DNA from: Rhypophila decipiens
Taxonomy: Eukaryota > Ascomycota > Sordariomycetes > Sordariales > Naviculisporaceae
Length of the DNA: 64,000 nucleotides
Direction of reading: 5' to 3'
Assembly (NCBI GenBank): GCA_033297075.1
Contig: MU858129.1
Coordinates: 103,626-167,625 of the forward strand
Below the pieces are notes generated by a model, which ran no database searches, had not been told where the DNA came from, and saw nothing but the letters and a program-made list of their open reading frames with translations. Numbering within the stretch: position 1 is the stretch's first letter; each line of letters starts with the position of its first letter. The translations under genes were made by a program, and so were the position numbers. Shown piece by piece: positions 45,301 through 56,500 of the stretch.

Positions 45301-47306
45301 CATTTATAGCTGGCATCACCGACAAGACGGCCAAGACTTGCATCCATGCACTGTCGGTTTGCTGCCACGAGCTTTCTTCTTCGGTCAGCAAGGCTCTGGT
45401 CACCATCCTGCAAAAGATGTCAATGGTCATCACGCAGCCGCTGGTAGCGATGCACATTCTCGAATTCCTAGCGTGTCTGAGCCGTCTGCCGGCGCTGTAC
45501 GCAAATTTCCGCGAGGAGGAGTTTCGGATCGTATTTGGCATTTGTTTTCGATATCTGCAGTATGTACGCGATAAAAAGCATTCGGCGCGTAATAGCCACG
45601 CCAGCGAGCCTTCGACCCCAAGTGCGGGCAGCGGTTCGCAACTAGATCTGCCCGGCCACCAAAGCTCGACGGACGATCTCCCTCAATATGTGTACGCTCT
45701 CGCGTATCATGTCATCACCTTCTGGTTCCTGGCTGTCAAGATGCCTGACCGTCCGAACCTGGTCGGATGGATTGCCAAGAATCTGTTCACCGACGTGGAC
45801 GGGACTGCTAGCAACGAGGAACAAGCACAGGTAACTCTCGATTTCATGCAGCGTGTAGCATATTCGGATGCAAGCGACTCGGCCGAAGATCCGCTCTTCA
45901 ACGAGCAGCTGTTCGGAGATTTGCATCGCAAAAGATGGATTATTGGAAACAGCATAGTCACAATCAAGCAGTCCAAAGAGACGGGTTGGGCAGAAATCAC
46001 GCGTAGATACCCGTCGGGTACCTCATCCTTTGCGGTCCGCGTGGAATTTGCGCCGCTCCCTGCCCCGCAAGCCCCCGAGGGGTCAGATTCCGCCCTGTGG
46101 AACGGCCGATTCCAGCAAGGCGTCACCATCGCTCCTAGTCATCTCTTGATCCAACTTGTGTGCCCGATGCCACAGATCTATGATCCCACTTTGCGCCCAA
46201 TTCCTCTTGCCGACGAAGACGCAGTCGAGCGCGCCATCCGCACGTTCGACCGCAATTCTACAGTAGACGGACATAAAGTCGGTGTCATTTACATCGGTGA
46301 GGGCCAGACCAAAGAAGGCGAGATTCTCGCCAACACGATAGGCGGCCCGGCTTATCTGGAGTTTCTCAGAGGATTAGGCGTGCTGACGGAGCTAAAGGGG
46401 GCAACGTTCAACACACAAGGCCTAGATCGGGAGAATGATATTGATGGTCGGTACACGTATTGCTGGCGTGACCGAGTTACAGAAATCGTATTTCATGTAA
46501 CCACGATGATGCCAACCAGGCTTGAGAATGACCCGCAATGTGTCATGAAGAAGCGGCATATCGGCAACGATTTTGTGAACATTATTTTTAACGACTCTGG
46601 CCTGCCGTTCAAGTTTGACACCTTCCCCTCGCAGTTCAACTATGTGTACATTGTAATCACACCGACCCCGTCACGCCCCCCGGTGGCTCTTCGGGAGAAT
46701 TGCACTGCGAAGCAAGAGGAAAGCGGCGGTCTGTCGTCTTCGCCATTCTTCATGGTACAGGTCATGAGTCAGCAGGGGTTCCCCGAGATCTCGCCGGCAG
46801 CAGAACCCAAGATCATCAGCCTCAAAGCACTGTCAAGCTTTGTGCGCCTCCTCGCCCTAAACGCGTCAGTCTTTTCTCACGTGTGGGCGAATCGTGAAGG
46901 CGGCGAGCACGTGGGTTCCTGGCGCAATCGTCTCAGAGAGATCAACAGGCTGCGCGAACGATACGGCCCCAAAGTTGCGCCCTCACCACCGCCTAGTTCT
47001 GTTGGAGGAGGGAGCACGACCGTCGGGGGCGGTGGCAGCAATATCCCAACTGGCTTGTATATGACACAGATACAATCACCTGTCCAGCAGGGCAACGACT
47101 CGTCACGTCCTGCGAGCAGTATCATCAGGGATAGCCTGTACAACAGGAGGTCCTCGGTCGCGACGTTTGTCACTAGTACCAGTGCCGATCAGGCCTCTCA
47201 TCGGTCCTCGATGCTGTCTACTGCCACGACGGATAATACCGAGATCTTCCAGCTCAATGGGGCTGATGCGTTGGTTGATTCTGTTGATTTCTCCAAGTGG
47301 ACTTGA
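42363..47306 (+). CDS. TSC2: Tuberin (TSC2), Rheb GTPase-activating protein, intronless
   Basis: GAP subunit of the tuberous sclerosis complex, which switches off Rheb and so restrains TOR growth signalling. A single open frame of 1647 aa with no intron. After a Ser/Pro-rich start comes the tuberin N-terminal HEAT-like region (about residues 90-560, from RGIPQDQLELFNRLRSGTIN), a central helical tuberin-type domain, and the C-terminal RapGAP domain starting near VGVIYIGEGQTKEGEIL (about 1306). The catalytic asparagine thumb is Asn1402 in KKRHIGNDFVNIIFNDSG, the same motif as human TSC2. A Ser-rich tail follows, with an RRSS-type sequence that could be phosphorylated. Being free of introns over 4.9 kb contrasts with the neighbouring genes. 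Two chained upstream ORFs precede the start. Confidence 0.96.
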   Translation: MLRRLASLGHQAADDQEPMSPSPGDDSHSHQARGTGGLAGVFKGLTGSKLTKSPPPTSQPPTPITTISQQLSDRPDAVSPTQPTPVAPAIRGIPQDQLELFNRLRSGTINERVDAAGSLRYAISDYPLDPIREVWFAGKDLIDSAKHTDARVAGWGLLTACVKATPSTDRERHEYFQTLTAPANPEDFHLQLAAIVDLTNHGRNVAGFADEIFPLLTSWLYEAYIAVRSARRHARGGNKTTKGKIVPTGEDNNFSQLFAFVKDVIKFNFKHASDAVVGRLMDNLLRICMNTSVEEDLRSCINVIDALVTFGSIPNGKLKDCMQVLSSIHCMVPSLQKDSWHTISDICKSHHGQSTMRLLLDVLRTVSMGAGKERNKDTVREVRGALSVLKKLLSKSTEKGYPAVPLALLLDGLANISASAPARIAADVLKLVNSLFEGSDGKVNPLLAEEHWEPIFSVVVQCVEKGMSSGGADMDGASIKTVSTTNDDLESDDNISNQARILVTRVEQLVAQNQSDSVQREQCIHFFTHMRHALPDSTAMLVLEHFKTYQSCLPSQVDWKESLQLVVKEFYLDQDRPPLVRLRALEVIVETYNFLTLVPDLVGETAVGGLIEPILSKMGEELDTLVLQDTVDFLVNVAETSTVPIFDKIMEAFKSVVSSDMDRARLAYASTPKPEAHPIDQSGYLANQSLSNVVIRGYVQTFIRAMNRDASKSTKVFNALVRIAGSNACEIDARLTAMKLLFRIRADFDHHIYLTTHCETEALAASLYRTEASLARKLAEDAAQPQRLSRADHAAVSRTSRGISFTQGQTGDRGHPGRSTHTPKPAVHQGLRLWSLPELDALPEEPPSEPSPRLLSCRKDTGEDTKSQGPSKTVLNISSWLKALLNLFHEGCDWEIYSFMLVHLPSQLCNQPVFESDGAHIQELRQVLCEMLRMNSFQEPPSSSGLRRPDVANCLFHALAITLSYHRYFQKQDEDEIVRTFIAGITDKTAKTCIHALSVCCHELSSSVSKALVTILQKMSMVITQPLVAMHILEFLACLSRLPALYANFREEEFRIVFGICFRYLQYVRDKKHSARNSHASEPSTPSAGSGSQLDLPGHQSSTDDLPQYVYALAYHVITFWFLAVKMPDRPNLVGWIAKNLFTDVDGTASNEEQAQVTLDFMQRVAYSDASDSAEDPLFNEQLFGDLHRKRWIIGNSIVTIKQSKETGWAEITRRYPSGTSSFAVRVEFAPLPAPQAPEGSDSALWNGRFQQGVTIAPSHLLIQLVCPMPQIYDPTLRPIPLADEDAVERAIRTFDRNSTVDGHKVGVIYIGEGQTKEGEILANTIGGPAYLEFLRGLGVLTELKGATFNTQGLDRENDIDGRYTYCWRDRVTEIVFHVTTMMPTRLENDPQCVMKKRHIGNDFVNIIFNDSGLPFKFDTFPSQFNYVYIVITPTPSRPPVALRENCTAKQEESGGLSSSPFFMVQVMSQQGFPEISPAAEPKIISLKALSSFVRLLALNASVFSHVWANREGGEHVGSWRNRLREINRLRERYGPKVAPSPPPSSVGGGSTTVGGGGSNIPTGLYMTQIQSPVQQGNDSSRPASSIIRDSLYNRRSSVATFVTSTSADQASHRSSMLSTATTDNTEIFQLNGADALVDSVDFSKWT

Positions 47307-47424
47307 GTAGCCTAGGCATTGGTCTCTCAAGTGGTTAGGCGGAACTCATCGGTAAAAAGAGAGAGAGATGGGATACGGATGTTACTGCATCCTCGGCATT
47401 CGATGTTTTTGTACGTGAAGGAAT

Positions 47425-47426
47425 GA

Positions 47427-47458
<32 letters not shown>
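47425..47458. repeat. (GAAA)n microsatellite
   Basis: About eight uninterrupted GAAA units in the TSC2 3' flank. Confidence 0.9.
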
Positions 47459-48618
47459 CCAGTATGATGGAATGAAATGGAAATTCGAAAACAAAACAAA
47501 ACAATGAAATGAATTGGATGAGCGGGTTACGGATGGGTTCAGGGTAAAATGATTCTCGGTTTTGGGACGAATTGGGTCGGCAAGGCAACGAAAAGGGACA
47601 TGGGTAAAAGGAACTGGACTAAAAACTGGTGTTGTTGGTTATCAGGGGGTGGCTGGCTTTCTCGCTGTGTTGTTCATTTCCAATTTCCTTTGCCCGATTG
47701 CAATGCGCTACGTACATAGGAAAAAGGGATTTGAGAGAGTCATGACTGTATGTATCTATGTATGCGTGTACTTTTTTTCGTTGTTGCTTTTGCTTTTCGG
47801 GGCTTTACATATATACCACAAAAGTTGCTTCTCTTTTCTTGATCTCTCTTTCGCATACGTTTTCCTGGTTCAAGGTTTGTTTGGCTGGTCTGGTTTTGCT
47901 GATTGCGTGGGAACATATCGGTACCTATCCCTACTTTGTAGACAGTCTCTGTTTTGCTATTTTTCTTATCTGGTCTACTTATTGTCCGATGTGTATTGTG
48001 TTTTTGTCATCTTACGCGACGCAGCTATTCTCCTTTTTGCCATGCTCGGTTTGAGATGGATGGATAGATAGGACTTTTAGCCCATGGATTTGGGATGAGG
48101 CTGCATTGTTGCTGGTCGTCTCGGGCTGGATGGGATCAATTGCAGCAGGTACAGAAAAAGGCTGTTTGACTCTCATGATGAATATTCCTAATGGTAGAAA
48201 GCCCATACAATGAGGGAATGGTTAAAGGTTAAGGAGTAGTAGTAGGTAAAGCTGCTTTCCATTATACGGAATGACTAGAGCATAGGTGCTAGGCCACACC
48301 CCTTTCTGCCAGCTATTCATATTGCAGTTTGGTCTTGGTTTATCTCCTTAGATCCTTTACCTGTTATCTTGATTCCAACCTGAGATGGCTTATATGTACT
48401 TGAAGTCTTAAAGGTTGATGTAATAGAAAAGCAGAGGTAATGAAACAGAAATATTACACATTACATACGGTCTTTCAGTACTGATACAACTGGATGTCTA
48501 TGACGTGATATCGTCAGTTCACTGAGCGGTCCAGTTGTCGGCCCACACTCGGCTTCCTCGGAGTCTTCGACCCCTCCATTTGACCCTCTTCAGTCGTCTT
48601 GAATACCTGCTAATACCA

Positions 48619-48868
48619 TACACTACCCCCCTGGTTTGATTGTTAGCTTGGTTCTTGTAACAGGGGTTAGGCTCAAAATTCAAAATCCCAGAACAAAACA
48701 ACTAATAACGCAATTAAAAAGCGGAAAAATAGAGTATTTTAACGTATTTAGGGGGATATGAGCTCCTGATTGCTTTTTTCCACGTAAAAATTGGTCATTT
48801 AGGTAGAAAGTTATATCTCTAGAAGTACAAGTGTACTGCGCTAACAATCAAACCAGGTGGGTAGTGTA
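48619..48868. mobile_element. MITE with 29-bp terminal inverted repeats and TA target site
   Basis: The left end 48619-48647 (TACACTACCCCCCTGGTTTG...) and the right end 48840-48868 are reverse complements with one mismatch in 29. Both ends are bounded by TA (48619-48620 and 48867-48868), the target duplication of Tc1/mariner-Fot1/pogo-type elements. The element proper is therefore 48621-48866, 246 bp, AT-rich and without coding capacity. It is a non-autonomous element that would depend on a transposase in trans. It sits between TSC2 and CAF16 without breaking either gene. Confidence 0.85.
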
Positions 48869-49456
48869 CTGTTCAGTCCTCGCTGTAACCTGAACCAGGC
48901 GGCATCAAATTAACAGAAAAATGAAGTAAGAAAGATATTCTCTTCACCTGCCTGGTTAGGCAAATAATGTTCGGCCGCCGATCCGATCGCGTAAATTAAC
49001 CCCCTTTTCTGGTGTTAGTGAACCATGGTCTTTGTCATCACGAAAGATCCGCACAGAACCCTTTGATACGGTAACAAAAGTGTTTCGATGTTCTAGAAAT
49101 TCTACCGCTACGTGCCTGAGCTAACCCCGATCCCGGTTATGTTTCATCTCATCTTCATCTGATCATCTACATATTGAAAGAACAGGTGCTTGGGTACTTC
49201 TAGATTTTGTCTTTTTCTCGCCTCACGTTTCTCCCTCAATCCAAAAGAAGTCCATAAAACTTTGTGCTTCATTTTCCTACTCTATTCGTTCCGGTTCATA
49301 CACACATCTCAAACTTCAACAAACCACATCATCAACAGTAATCAATTCACATATGAAAATAAACTCATAATCGAAATCAACTACAACGGACAAAGCCAAC
49401 CCGGAATATTATAACAAATAAAACACCAATCAAGCTATCCTTCTCAACCAACAAAC

Positions 49457-50389
49457 ATGCCACCCTCGGCCCCAACAGTAGAAACCTTCAACCTAACCTA
49501 CACCTTCCCAGACCACTCCACCGGCGTAAACGACATATCCCTCTCCCTGCCCGCCCGCTCCCGGACCCTCCTAATCGGCGCAAACGGCGCCGGCAAAACA
49601 ACCCTCCTCCGCCTACTCGCCGGCAAGCGCCTCGCCCCGCACGGCTCGATCCGCGTCTCGGGCGTAGACCCCTTCACCGACGGCCTCGAAGGCGTCACCT
49701 ACCTCGGTCTAGAATGGGTCCTCAACGCCATCGTCCGCACAGACATTGGTGTGGCCGAGCTCCTCCGCTCCGTAGGCGGGGATGTCTACCCCGACCGAAG
49801 GGACGAGCTTGTCTCCGTGCTCGACATTGATGTCGACAACTGGAGGATGCATGCCGTTAGTGACGGTGAGAGACGACGGGTTCAGCTGGCGATGGGGCTG
49901 ATTCGTCCGTGGACTGTGCTTTTGCTGGATGAGATTACGGTTGATTTGGATGTTTGGAGTAGGGCGCAGTTTCTGGGCTGGTTAAGGCGGGAGACTGAGA
50001 TTCGCGAGTGTACGATTGTGTATGCTACGCATATTCTGGATAACCTTGCTGGGTGGCCTACGCATCTGGTGCATATGCATCTGGGGGCTGTCAAAGGGTG
50101 GGGTCCTACGCAGGAGATGATGAAGGAGATTGACAAGGAGGAGGAGGACAACAAGGATGGGGGGGATCTGGGTTTGGTGAAAGGGGAGCAGAGGGGGAAT
50201 TCGAAATTGGGACAGTTGGTGCTTAGATGGCTGAGGCATGATTTGCGAGAGCGCGGGCCGAGGAGTAAGAGGGGGCCTGAGGGAAGGTCGTATATCACGG
50301 GCGGACTTGGAGGTTATGGGCTGGAGTCTAAGGATGGGAAACATTCTGGGGCACCGGGACTGAAGGAAGAGCGGGATTATTTAATTTAG
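49457..50389 (+). CDS. CAF16: Soluble ABC ATPase Caf16 (CCR4-NOT associated type), intronless
   Basis: ABC-class ATPase without membrane segments; in yeast Caf16 associates with the CCR4-NOT transcription and mRNA-decay complex. 310 aa from the ATG at 49457. Walker A GANGAGKTT (residues 41-49), the ABC signature in the variant form VSDGERRRVQL (134-144), Walker B VLLLDEI (154-160) and the H-loop YATHILDNL are all present. The Walker B region reads DEITVDLDVWSRA, characteristic of the Caf16 subgroup. A charged acidic/basic C-terminal extension (KEEEDNKDGGD onward) is less conserved. Early codons are strongly C-ending. Being head-to-tail with TSC2 suggests no functional pairing. Confidence 0.93.
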   Translation: MPPSAPTVETFNLTYTFPDHSTGVNDISLSLPARSRTLLIGANGAGKTTLLRLLAGKRLAPHGSIRVSGVDPFTDGLEGVTYLGLEWVLNAIVRTDIGVAELLRSVGGDVYPDRRDELVSVLDIDVDNWRMHAVSDGERRRVQLAMGLIRPWTVLLLDEITVDLDVWSRAQFLGWLRRETEIRECTIVYATHILDNLAGWPTHLVHMHLGAVKGWGPTQEMMKEIDKEEEDNKDGGDLGLVKGEQRGNSKLGQLVLRWLRHDLRERGPRSKRGPEGRSYITGGLGGYGLESKDGKHSGAPGLKEERDYLI

Positions 50390-50950
50390 GGGAGAGAAGT
50401 GGCGAGGGAGGATGATAGGTTATAGGAATGACGACAACGGAGATTTACGGGAACTGCTCGGCTCAACGACCTGGCGCTGACCTGAGGATACCTCTGAGCC
50501 CTCCGGCCTGCAGCACTGCTCTCTTCCACAGAGAGGGTATCGGTTCATTCTGGGCATTCAACATACAAACCGGGTTTTCATTTCTCTTTTCTTTTTGGTC
50601 TTTTGTTCTATTCCACATAGAATTGGTGGCGGAAAACGGAAAAGGATCTTCAACACAACGCTCAAGACCTCTCAAAACTGTCATGACAGACGCGGGCTTC
50701 GACTTGTATGTTTCTGTATATGGCAGGCGGGTTTCCTTTAACATTGATACCCAGGTAGACAGACGAATTTAGAGTAAGTATGGATGGACAAATTCGATTA
50801 AAATCACACAGTAACAAGCTCAAATGTAATCCGCAGCCTGGGAAGAAGGTTTTTTCTGTCTTTTGCTGCTATTAACAACATGGGGTATCGTCAAACTTTC
50901 CACCATACCTTCCTGACAGCTAGATCTTCCCAACGACGGAGAGATCATCC
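50390..50950. other. Convergent 3' intergenic region of CAF16 and MIS6
   Basis: 561 bp between two stops. A 114-codon frame (50428-50772, plus) has no recognisable product. Confidence 0.5.
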
Positions 50951-53514
50951 TCATTGCTTCTCCTTCATAAGATTCTTCATAGTCTTGTACAGCAACTCAG
51001 GTACCCCCGGCAAACCCTTGGCCTCCAGATGTCTTAGCACGCCCGCCCTATAGGCATTCCACGACAACACGAGTCCACCTTTATGCCCCAACTGAATCAG
51101 CGAGTTCTGCGTGACCGGCCCCGCATGCCGGGCATGAAGCTCCCCTTTCAGAATCTCCTCCTCTTCCATCTCCCTCAGGCACGAAATCGCCTGCAGACCA
51201 AACACGGGCGAATATGACAAGCCAAAGACAGACGCCAAAGGCATGCTCGAGTCAATCTTGCGCAGGTACCCGTTCAGTTTCGGCTCCAGCGATCTCGGGA
51301 TTCGACAGCCCTGCGCATTCAGGTCCGTGGTTATAAACGCACGACCGCGCCAGAGGCAGTTACAGATGTCCATGAGACAGCCGTTGAATGTGCTAATCTG
51401 TTGGCGCTCGTGCAGTGTTAGTCCTCGCAACGGGGGCACCTGTGTCATGAGCATTTCCCATCCTCGTTTATAAGCAGCTAGCAAGCCACATAGTCGCGAT
51501 ACCACGACCAAGGAGTAGCTAAAATGCAAAATGTAGACCACAAAGGCGTGGGGTATGGTTATCTCGACGTGTTTGAGCAGCTTGGGTTCGCTGACCATCG
51601 CCACGTTTGCATCATAAAAGTCCAGGATGGAGAGGTAAGTCGATATCTTTGGCGAGGTTTGCGTGAGGGTCAAGGCGAGCTTTTTTACGTGGACATTCAG
51701 CGCCGTGACTGCCTCCACGGGCGCGGAATCAAGATCTTCTTCTGAGAGTAAGATGATTGTCCATCGCCGGAGAAGTAGCGTGTAGAATTTTAGAAGTGAC
51801 AGTTGTGATTCTGGGGTATTGTTGAGAATGGCATTCTCCAAAGGCTGAAAGAGAGAAGTGTAAGATTCTGTGCCGTGTTAGCTATCACATTGAGTAGGTC
51901 AACTCAGGGCAACTTGTGCTCACCTTTGAAATCCTTCAACGGAGCATAGCTCAACGTCTCGAGAACGAGGTCTCTTTTATCGGACCCATTCCAAATGGTG
52001 AACAAGAACCGAAAGAAGGTACTCAGCACGGGAGAGAAAACCTAAGAATACGAATAAGCAACGGGCAAGACAGATTATAGGTATTACTGTCGTTGAACAT
52101 ACTCTGGTATTTATGGTGTACGCGTGGATGACATCAATCATATCCAGCAGGAGGTTTATGTCGGCGTCCCCACTGGCTACATCGCTCATGCATGCTGTTA
52201 CCCAGTTGCTTACACGGGAGAAGCCTTCAGCATCTGGCCGTAGCAGGAGCAACTTTTGCAGAAGAGGATCTGCCAAAACAGCGACCAGCTGTGTTGGAAG
52301 TTCAATCTTTTCGAGGTTTTGGACAAATGCTTCCACACCGTCAATTTCCTCCAACGTCACCGAGTTCTAGCCACGTCATCAGTTACCAATGGACAGGAAC
52401 AGTGTGGAGACATTGATACATACCTCCTGAGCATGTTGAGTATGAACGGCCGGGAGGAGAGACGCTTTCGCCCCCTTCATTGGCCGGCTGAGCACATGGT
52501 TGACGGAGAATCCATTCCGAGGTCCGCTCTCATCCCGACGCTCAAGCTGACTCTGTTGTATCTCGTCCAGCCTCTTCCGCCATTCCAGATCTGGGTGCTA
52601 ATTTGGCTTTCGTTAGTCCTGTAAATACGAAGAGGATTCTTTTCGGAGAAACATGCCTTAAAGGTTGCCGCCCGACCCCTCGTCGCATCGCCAACGATGA
52701 TTTCTGGGTAGTAGTTCTTGAAGACTCTGAGTAAGCCGACTAGCGGAGGATCATTGCCCGTTTGCCTGGAGAGAGCTAATCTGCAGCGAGTCAAGTTAAC
52801 CCTCCGTCGGATACTGTCAGAGACTGGAGACAGGGCGTCTTACATAGCTTGTATTCTGAATGGCTTGACGTGCTTACGTCTAGTCACCAACGCCAGGAGA
52901 TGGCACAGCTGAGGCCTATGGTCATTTTCGTTAGCAAATGAGATCGGCATGCTGGGCTTGCAAAAAATTCTCAAGAATGGCACAAGGTCCTTACCTTAGG
53001 GCGGCGGTGTCCAAGAGATTGAACAACACACCGTACGCCTGGCCTAGGATGCCGGGATTTTGCAGAAGGTGGTAGACCATCACAAGCCACCTGAGCAGCA
53101 GGCTCTGGAGCGGCAAGGCGGGTTTGAGCTGGCCATGCCCGAGAGCTCCGATGACCTTCAAGACGGTCTCATCGTCGACTTTTCCGGCGGGATAAAGGCT
53201 GCGAATAAGAGCACCTAGGCTTGCCTGGTCCAAGTGGTTACGAGGTGGCCCTGATGTCAGCAGGTCGACAAACCTGGCTAGTTCATCGGGGGCGGCTCCC
53301 TTGTCGTAAAGGGCAGATGCTGTCCTCTCGACGGTGGGTTTGACAGAGACCTGACGCCGTTTTGCTGGTAGTTTGGAGGCTGTTTTGTGTTGTTAGTGGC
53401 TTGCCTCTCGTCCCGGTGTGCAACTTGGTAATTACCAGTTTCTAGGTCGCCCAACAGGGCGTCTAATGAATCATCGTTGCGAGATGGTTCATCGCCATGA
53501 GTCGGAGATGACAT
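50951..53514 (-). CDS. MIS6: Inner kinetochore protein Mis6 / CENP-I, eight exons
   Basis: CENP-I-family subunit of the constitutive centromere-associated network, needed for centromeric chromatin and kinetochore assembly. Exons are 53514-53436, 53379-52995, 52915-52844, 52780-52657, 52597-52424, 52366-52103, 52041-51924 and 51867-50951, giving 710 aa. Recognisable pieces are LRVFKNYYPEIIVGDATRGR followed by FKHPDLEWRKRLDEIQ, and the helical C-terminal half with TPESQLSLLKFYTLLLRRW. The intron between exons 4 and 5 (52656-52598) begins GC, with a CTAAC branch and TTAG acceptor; splicing restores the FKHPD sequence. All other junctions are GT-AG and in phase. Family assignment is from recall of Mis6 motifs; the structure itself is well supported. 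Confidence 0.88.
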
Positions 53515-56500
53515 GTTTGGTAATTCACCGTCTCGCGACTCCTGATTGTGCTGTATCCGTCCCTTGGCAAACACCAGGCGGGTAGAATAGCAAGCGGCCC
53601 TTTACACCGGGTGGGCCCCGGCTTGCAGCGGCGTCGGTGTCGGTGGCGCCGGTGAAGGTTGTCGATATGTCTGCTGGACCGGAAAAGTGGAGATAAGATC
53701 CCTCTCTACCCACCTGATCAGATGTGTGAAGGGAAGCCGCGCTGGTTGTCGCGCAATCGCGATAACAAAATATACATGCAAAAAGATACCCGAATTGGGA
53801 AGCGCGGTACAGTACGAAAGCAAGTAGGAAAGTTGGCGTGACACAGCGTTTTGGACAGTGCAGACGGTGCGAGTAGCACTATGTCAGTTTGGGTGATTGG
53901 GTCTCTTGGTACGGATTTAGGGCCTGTTTAGACGCGACAGGCGGGGCTGTCCAGCAAGCCCAGTCCCTGGGCGTATTTCGCGGGTACGTGATACGTTTCT
54001 CAAGGCCCCATGTCAAATGGACTCACACCGTGTCAACTTGGGTGTCGGTGTCAGGATTATTCTCCTTCAAATAGCACGCAGAATCCCACAACATTTAATT
54101 CTTCTTGAAGGACCCGGTAAGCTATAATTCGGTTACGTAGAGCTCTGTTTGGCTGTGGGCTGGACGGTAAGATCTATGGATCCTTCCTTCTTCCCGAGAT
54201 CATTGGCTTCAGGTCCAGGGCCCGGTTATTAGTCCCTCGGGAGGCAACCTCACCAGCAGGGCTGGGATCATTACGCCGCAGCCCGGTGACCCCAGGATTC
54301 CCAGATGCCCGCTTATTAGACGTAACGGTCGGGCTCTTCACCAGGCACGCAACAACCGGTATACACCCGTACGCATAGCCTAAAAGGGGATCAAGCCTCA
54401 AGGTAGGATCTAGGGCTGTCGGGATCAGTGGAACAGCAGCCTGGTCTCGCGAGGACAGTGACTGTGGTCCAGAGCTTTACGCAGCTGCAATGCATGGCTG
54501 GAGGGATGTGAAATTGCTTCCCCGGCTTCGACGACTTGTTCCCCGATCCAGCCACCTCCACGAGAATCTCCAAGTGTCTTGCGTCCTGCCTACATGGGCC
54601 GGGATGCGAGCTTCGAGGACCGCAAAGAATAACCGAGGATGGGGGAGGTGGGCGGCCGCTGCGCAGATGGCGATGGAGGGAGGCAGGTACCGATACGGAG
54701 CAGAGTGCAGAGTCACAACGTACAGTACCAGATAGGAATGAGGCATGAGGCAAAGGCACGATGCGGCAAAGACCTGGATCGAGAAAAAACGACGACCTCG
54801 GCAGTCTCTCGGTGGACGCCTAGACGGAGTAAGGCCTCTGAGAGGTCTGAGGTACTCTAGAATGTGAGGGGAGGACAGGTTGGACATGATTGTCTGTCTG
54901 GCTTCTTCTGGCCTCCTACTGTCTGGTGAAGTTTGCATGCATGTCATTTTGTGGGTGTGTCTGGTCTAAATGAAGTTGAAATGCAAGTGATGGCAATAGC
55001 GAGGTACGTATTGTTACAACCGGTATGTACTGTCTGGTGTATGTTTGTCCGGGTAATGAATACACTCTCCCGGCCCCCGTTGTCTTGGCATCTTGTGTTA
55101 CACAAGAAATGGCAGAGCTCCTTCCGTGAAACCACAGAATGACCATGGGAAGCAATATGCGCAAATATGATGATACCCATCAAGTTATTTCCATTCTTGG
55201 TTCGATTGTCCGCAAGGGCGTTCTTACTAAACATGAACATGGGCACTTTCTGTGCTACGTCTCCGATTCAATGGCGGTCTACGAGGTTGTCTACCATGGT
55301 CCATAGGTGTGCACTGCACCGTATAGTATGAACCCTCCTTGGTGGATCTTGGTGACAACGTTATGCCAAAGGCAAGTACGAGCCTCTGATGTCGCCAATA
55401 CTAGAACAGAATTCCTCGTGCTGCAGATGAGCTGCCTTCCGACCTTGGGTGCTCTTGCCTATCTTTACTTGCTGATTCAGTTCAACTGCTTGGGCCTCGT
55501 CGGCATTTCCGCACTCACCTCACTCAAGGCAGGTCCTCAATCCCGTGCCAGATCGGGTCCGTTCTTCATCGACGATGGGACCCTCTTGGCCGCATCCTCA
55601 ATCCAGAACAACTGCAGCAATTGGCCTGCCTTCCAGACTCGATTCAATCGCCGTCCCTTTCGTATTCCCAAAGCCGATTCATCCCCCACGCGCGCCTGGA
55701 TCGCGGGTTGTTTGCGTCGTTCGTTGCCCTCCATCTCGCTTATACACAGCAGCTTGCACATTAACCTCTTCTCTTTGTGGTAATGTGATTGTGCATGGAG
55801 CAGTGTCCGACCCCGAGCTCCTTCCTGCGACAAGATGCTGTGGCTTTCTAGTTTGCTCGAGTCAATTGGAATCCAATGCTCCTGGGTGGCACAACAGGAA
55901 GCCGGGGAGAGATCATCTGCCTTCTCGCTGCTCTGGTCACTTACAATGACTGTTTCAATCAATATATTATTCTTACTGCTAAACCCGTGCAGACAAGCAA
56001 CCTCAACAAATATCACTCGGCCTGCACGTCAGCACCGCATATTCTAGGTCCCTCTCAGGTCGCACGCTGCGTGAGCGTCAGTCTCGCACGCTGCTCTCTT
56101 CCAACCCGAGCTCAGTCGACGCAATTGTATCTGTCATGATGATCCATCTGGAAGAACGAATTAGGAAATTCTGGGATGGAACATGGAGGATTGAAAATTA
56201 GGCCCAAAAGAGGGCAATTGATAGACTTGGAGTGTAAGTTGCAGCCACTGTGCTTCGATCCCCCACGCCGTCCCGCAGTGTATCGATACGTACCGCTCGT
56301 ACTTGTAACGGTATTGTTTTTGTGTTACCTGCCCCGCCGGGTTTTATGGACCATGCACTGTCCAGTGTCCATATCCACTAACAGGTCAACGACATCCATG
56401 GCAGGATCAGCCAGTTATATCTTTCTTTGCTCCGTCAGATCTTGGTGTCACCAGTTCACCACGGTTCTTGGCGTAATTTGCAGCAAGGAGTTTTCTCCGG

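Larger units (their letters stand above)
47307..49456. other. Intergenic, TSC2 3' flank and CAF16 promoter, with a MITE
   Basis: 2.15 kb with a GAAA microsatellite (47425-47458) and a 246-bp MITE (48621-48866). The 169-codon open frame at 47562-48071 is T-rich with no recognisable product. A CA-rich, AT-rich leader precedes CAF16. Confidence 0.55.

Noticed and set aside
47562..48071. 169-codon Phe/Tyr/Leu-rich frame resembling a membrane protein
   Set aside because: The hydrophobicity arises from T-rich 3' flank DNA; a second frame over the same DNA looks equally hydrophobic.
55307..56016. Overlapping 158- and 159-codon frames on opposite strands
   Set aside because: Mutually exclusive, low-complexity composition, no splice-supported extension or motif.
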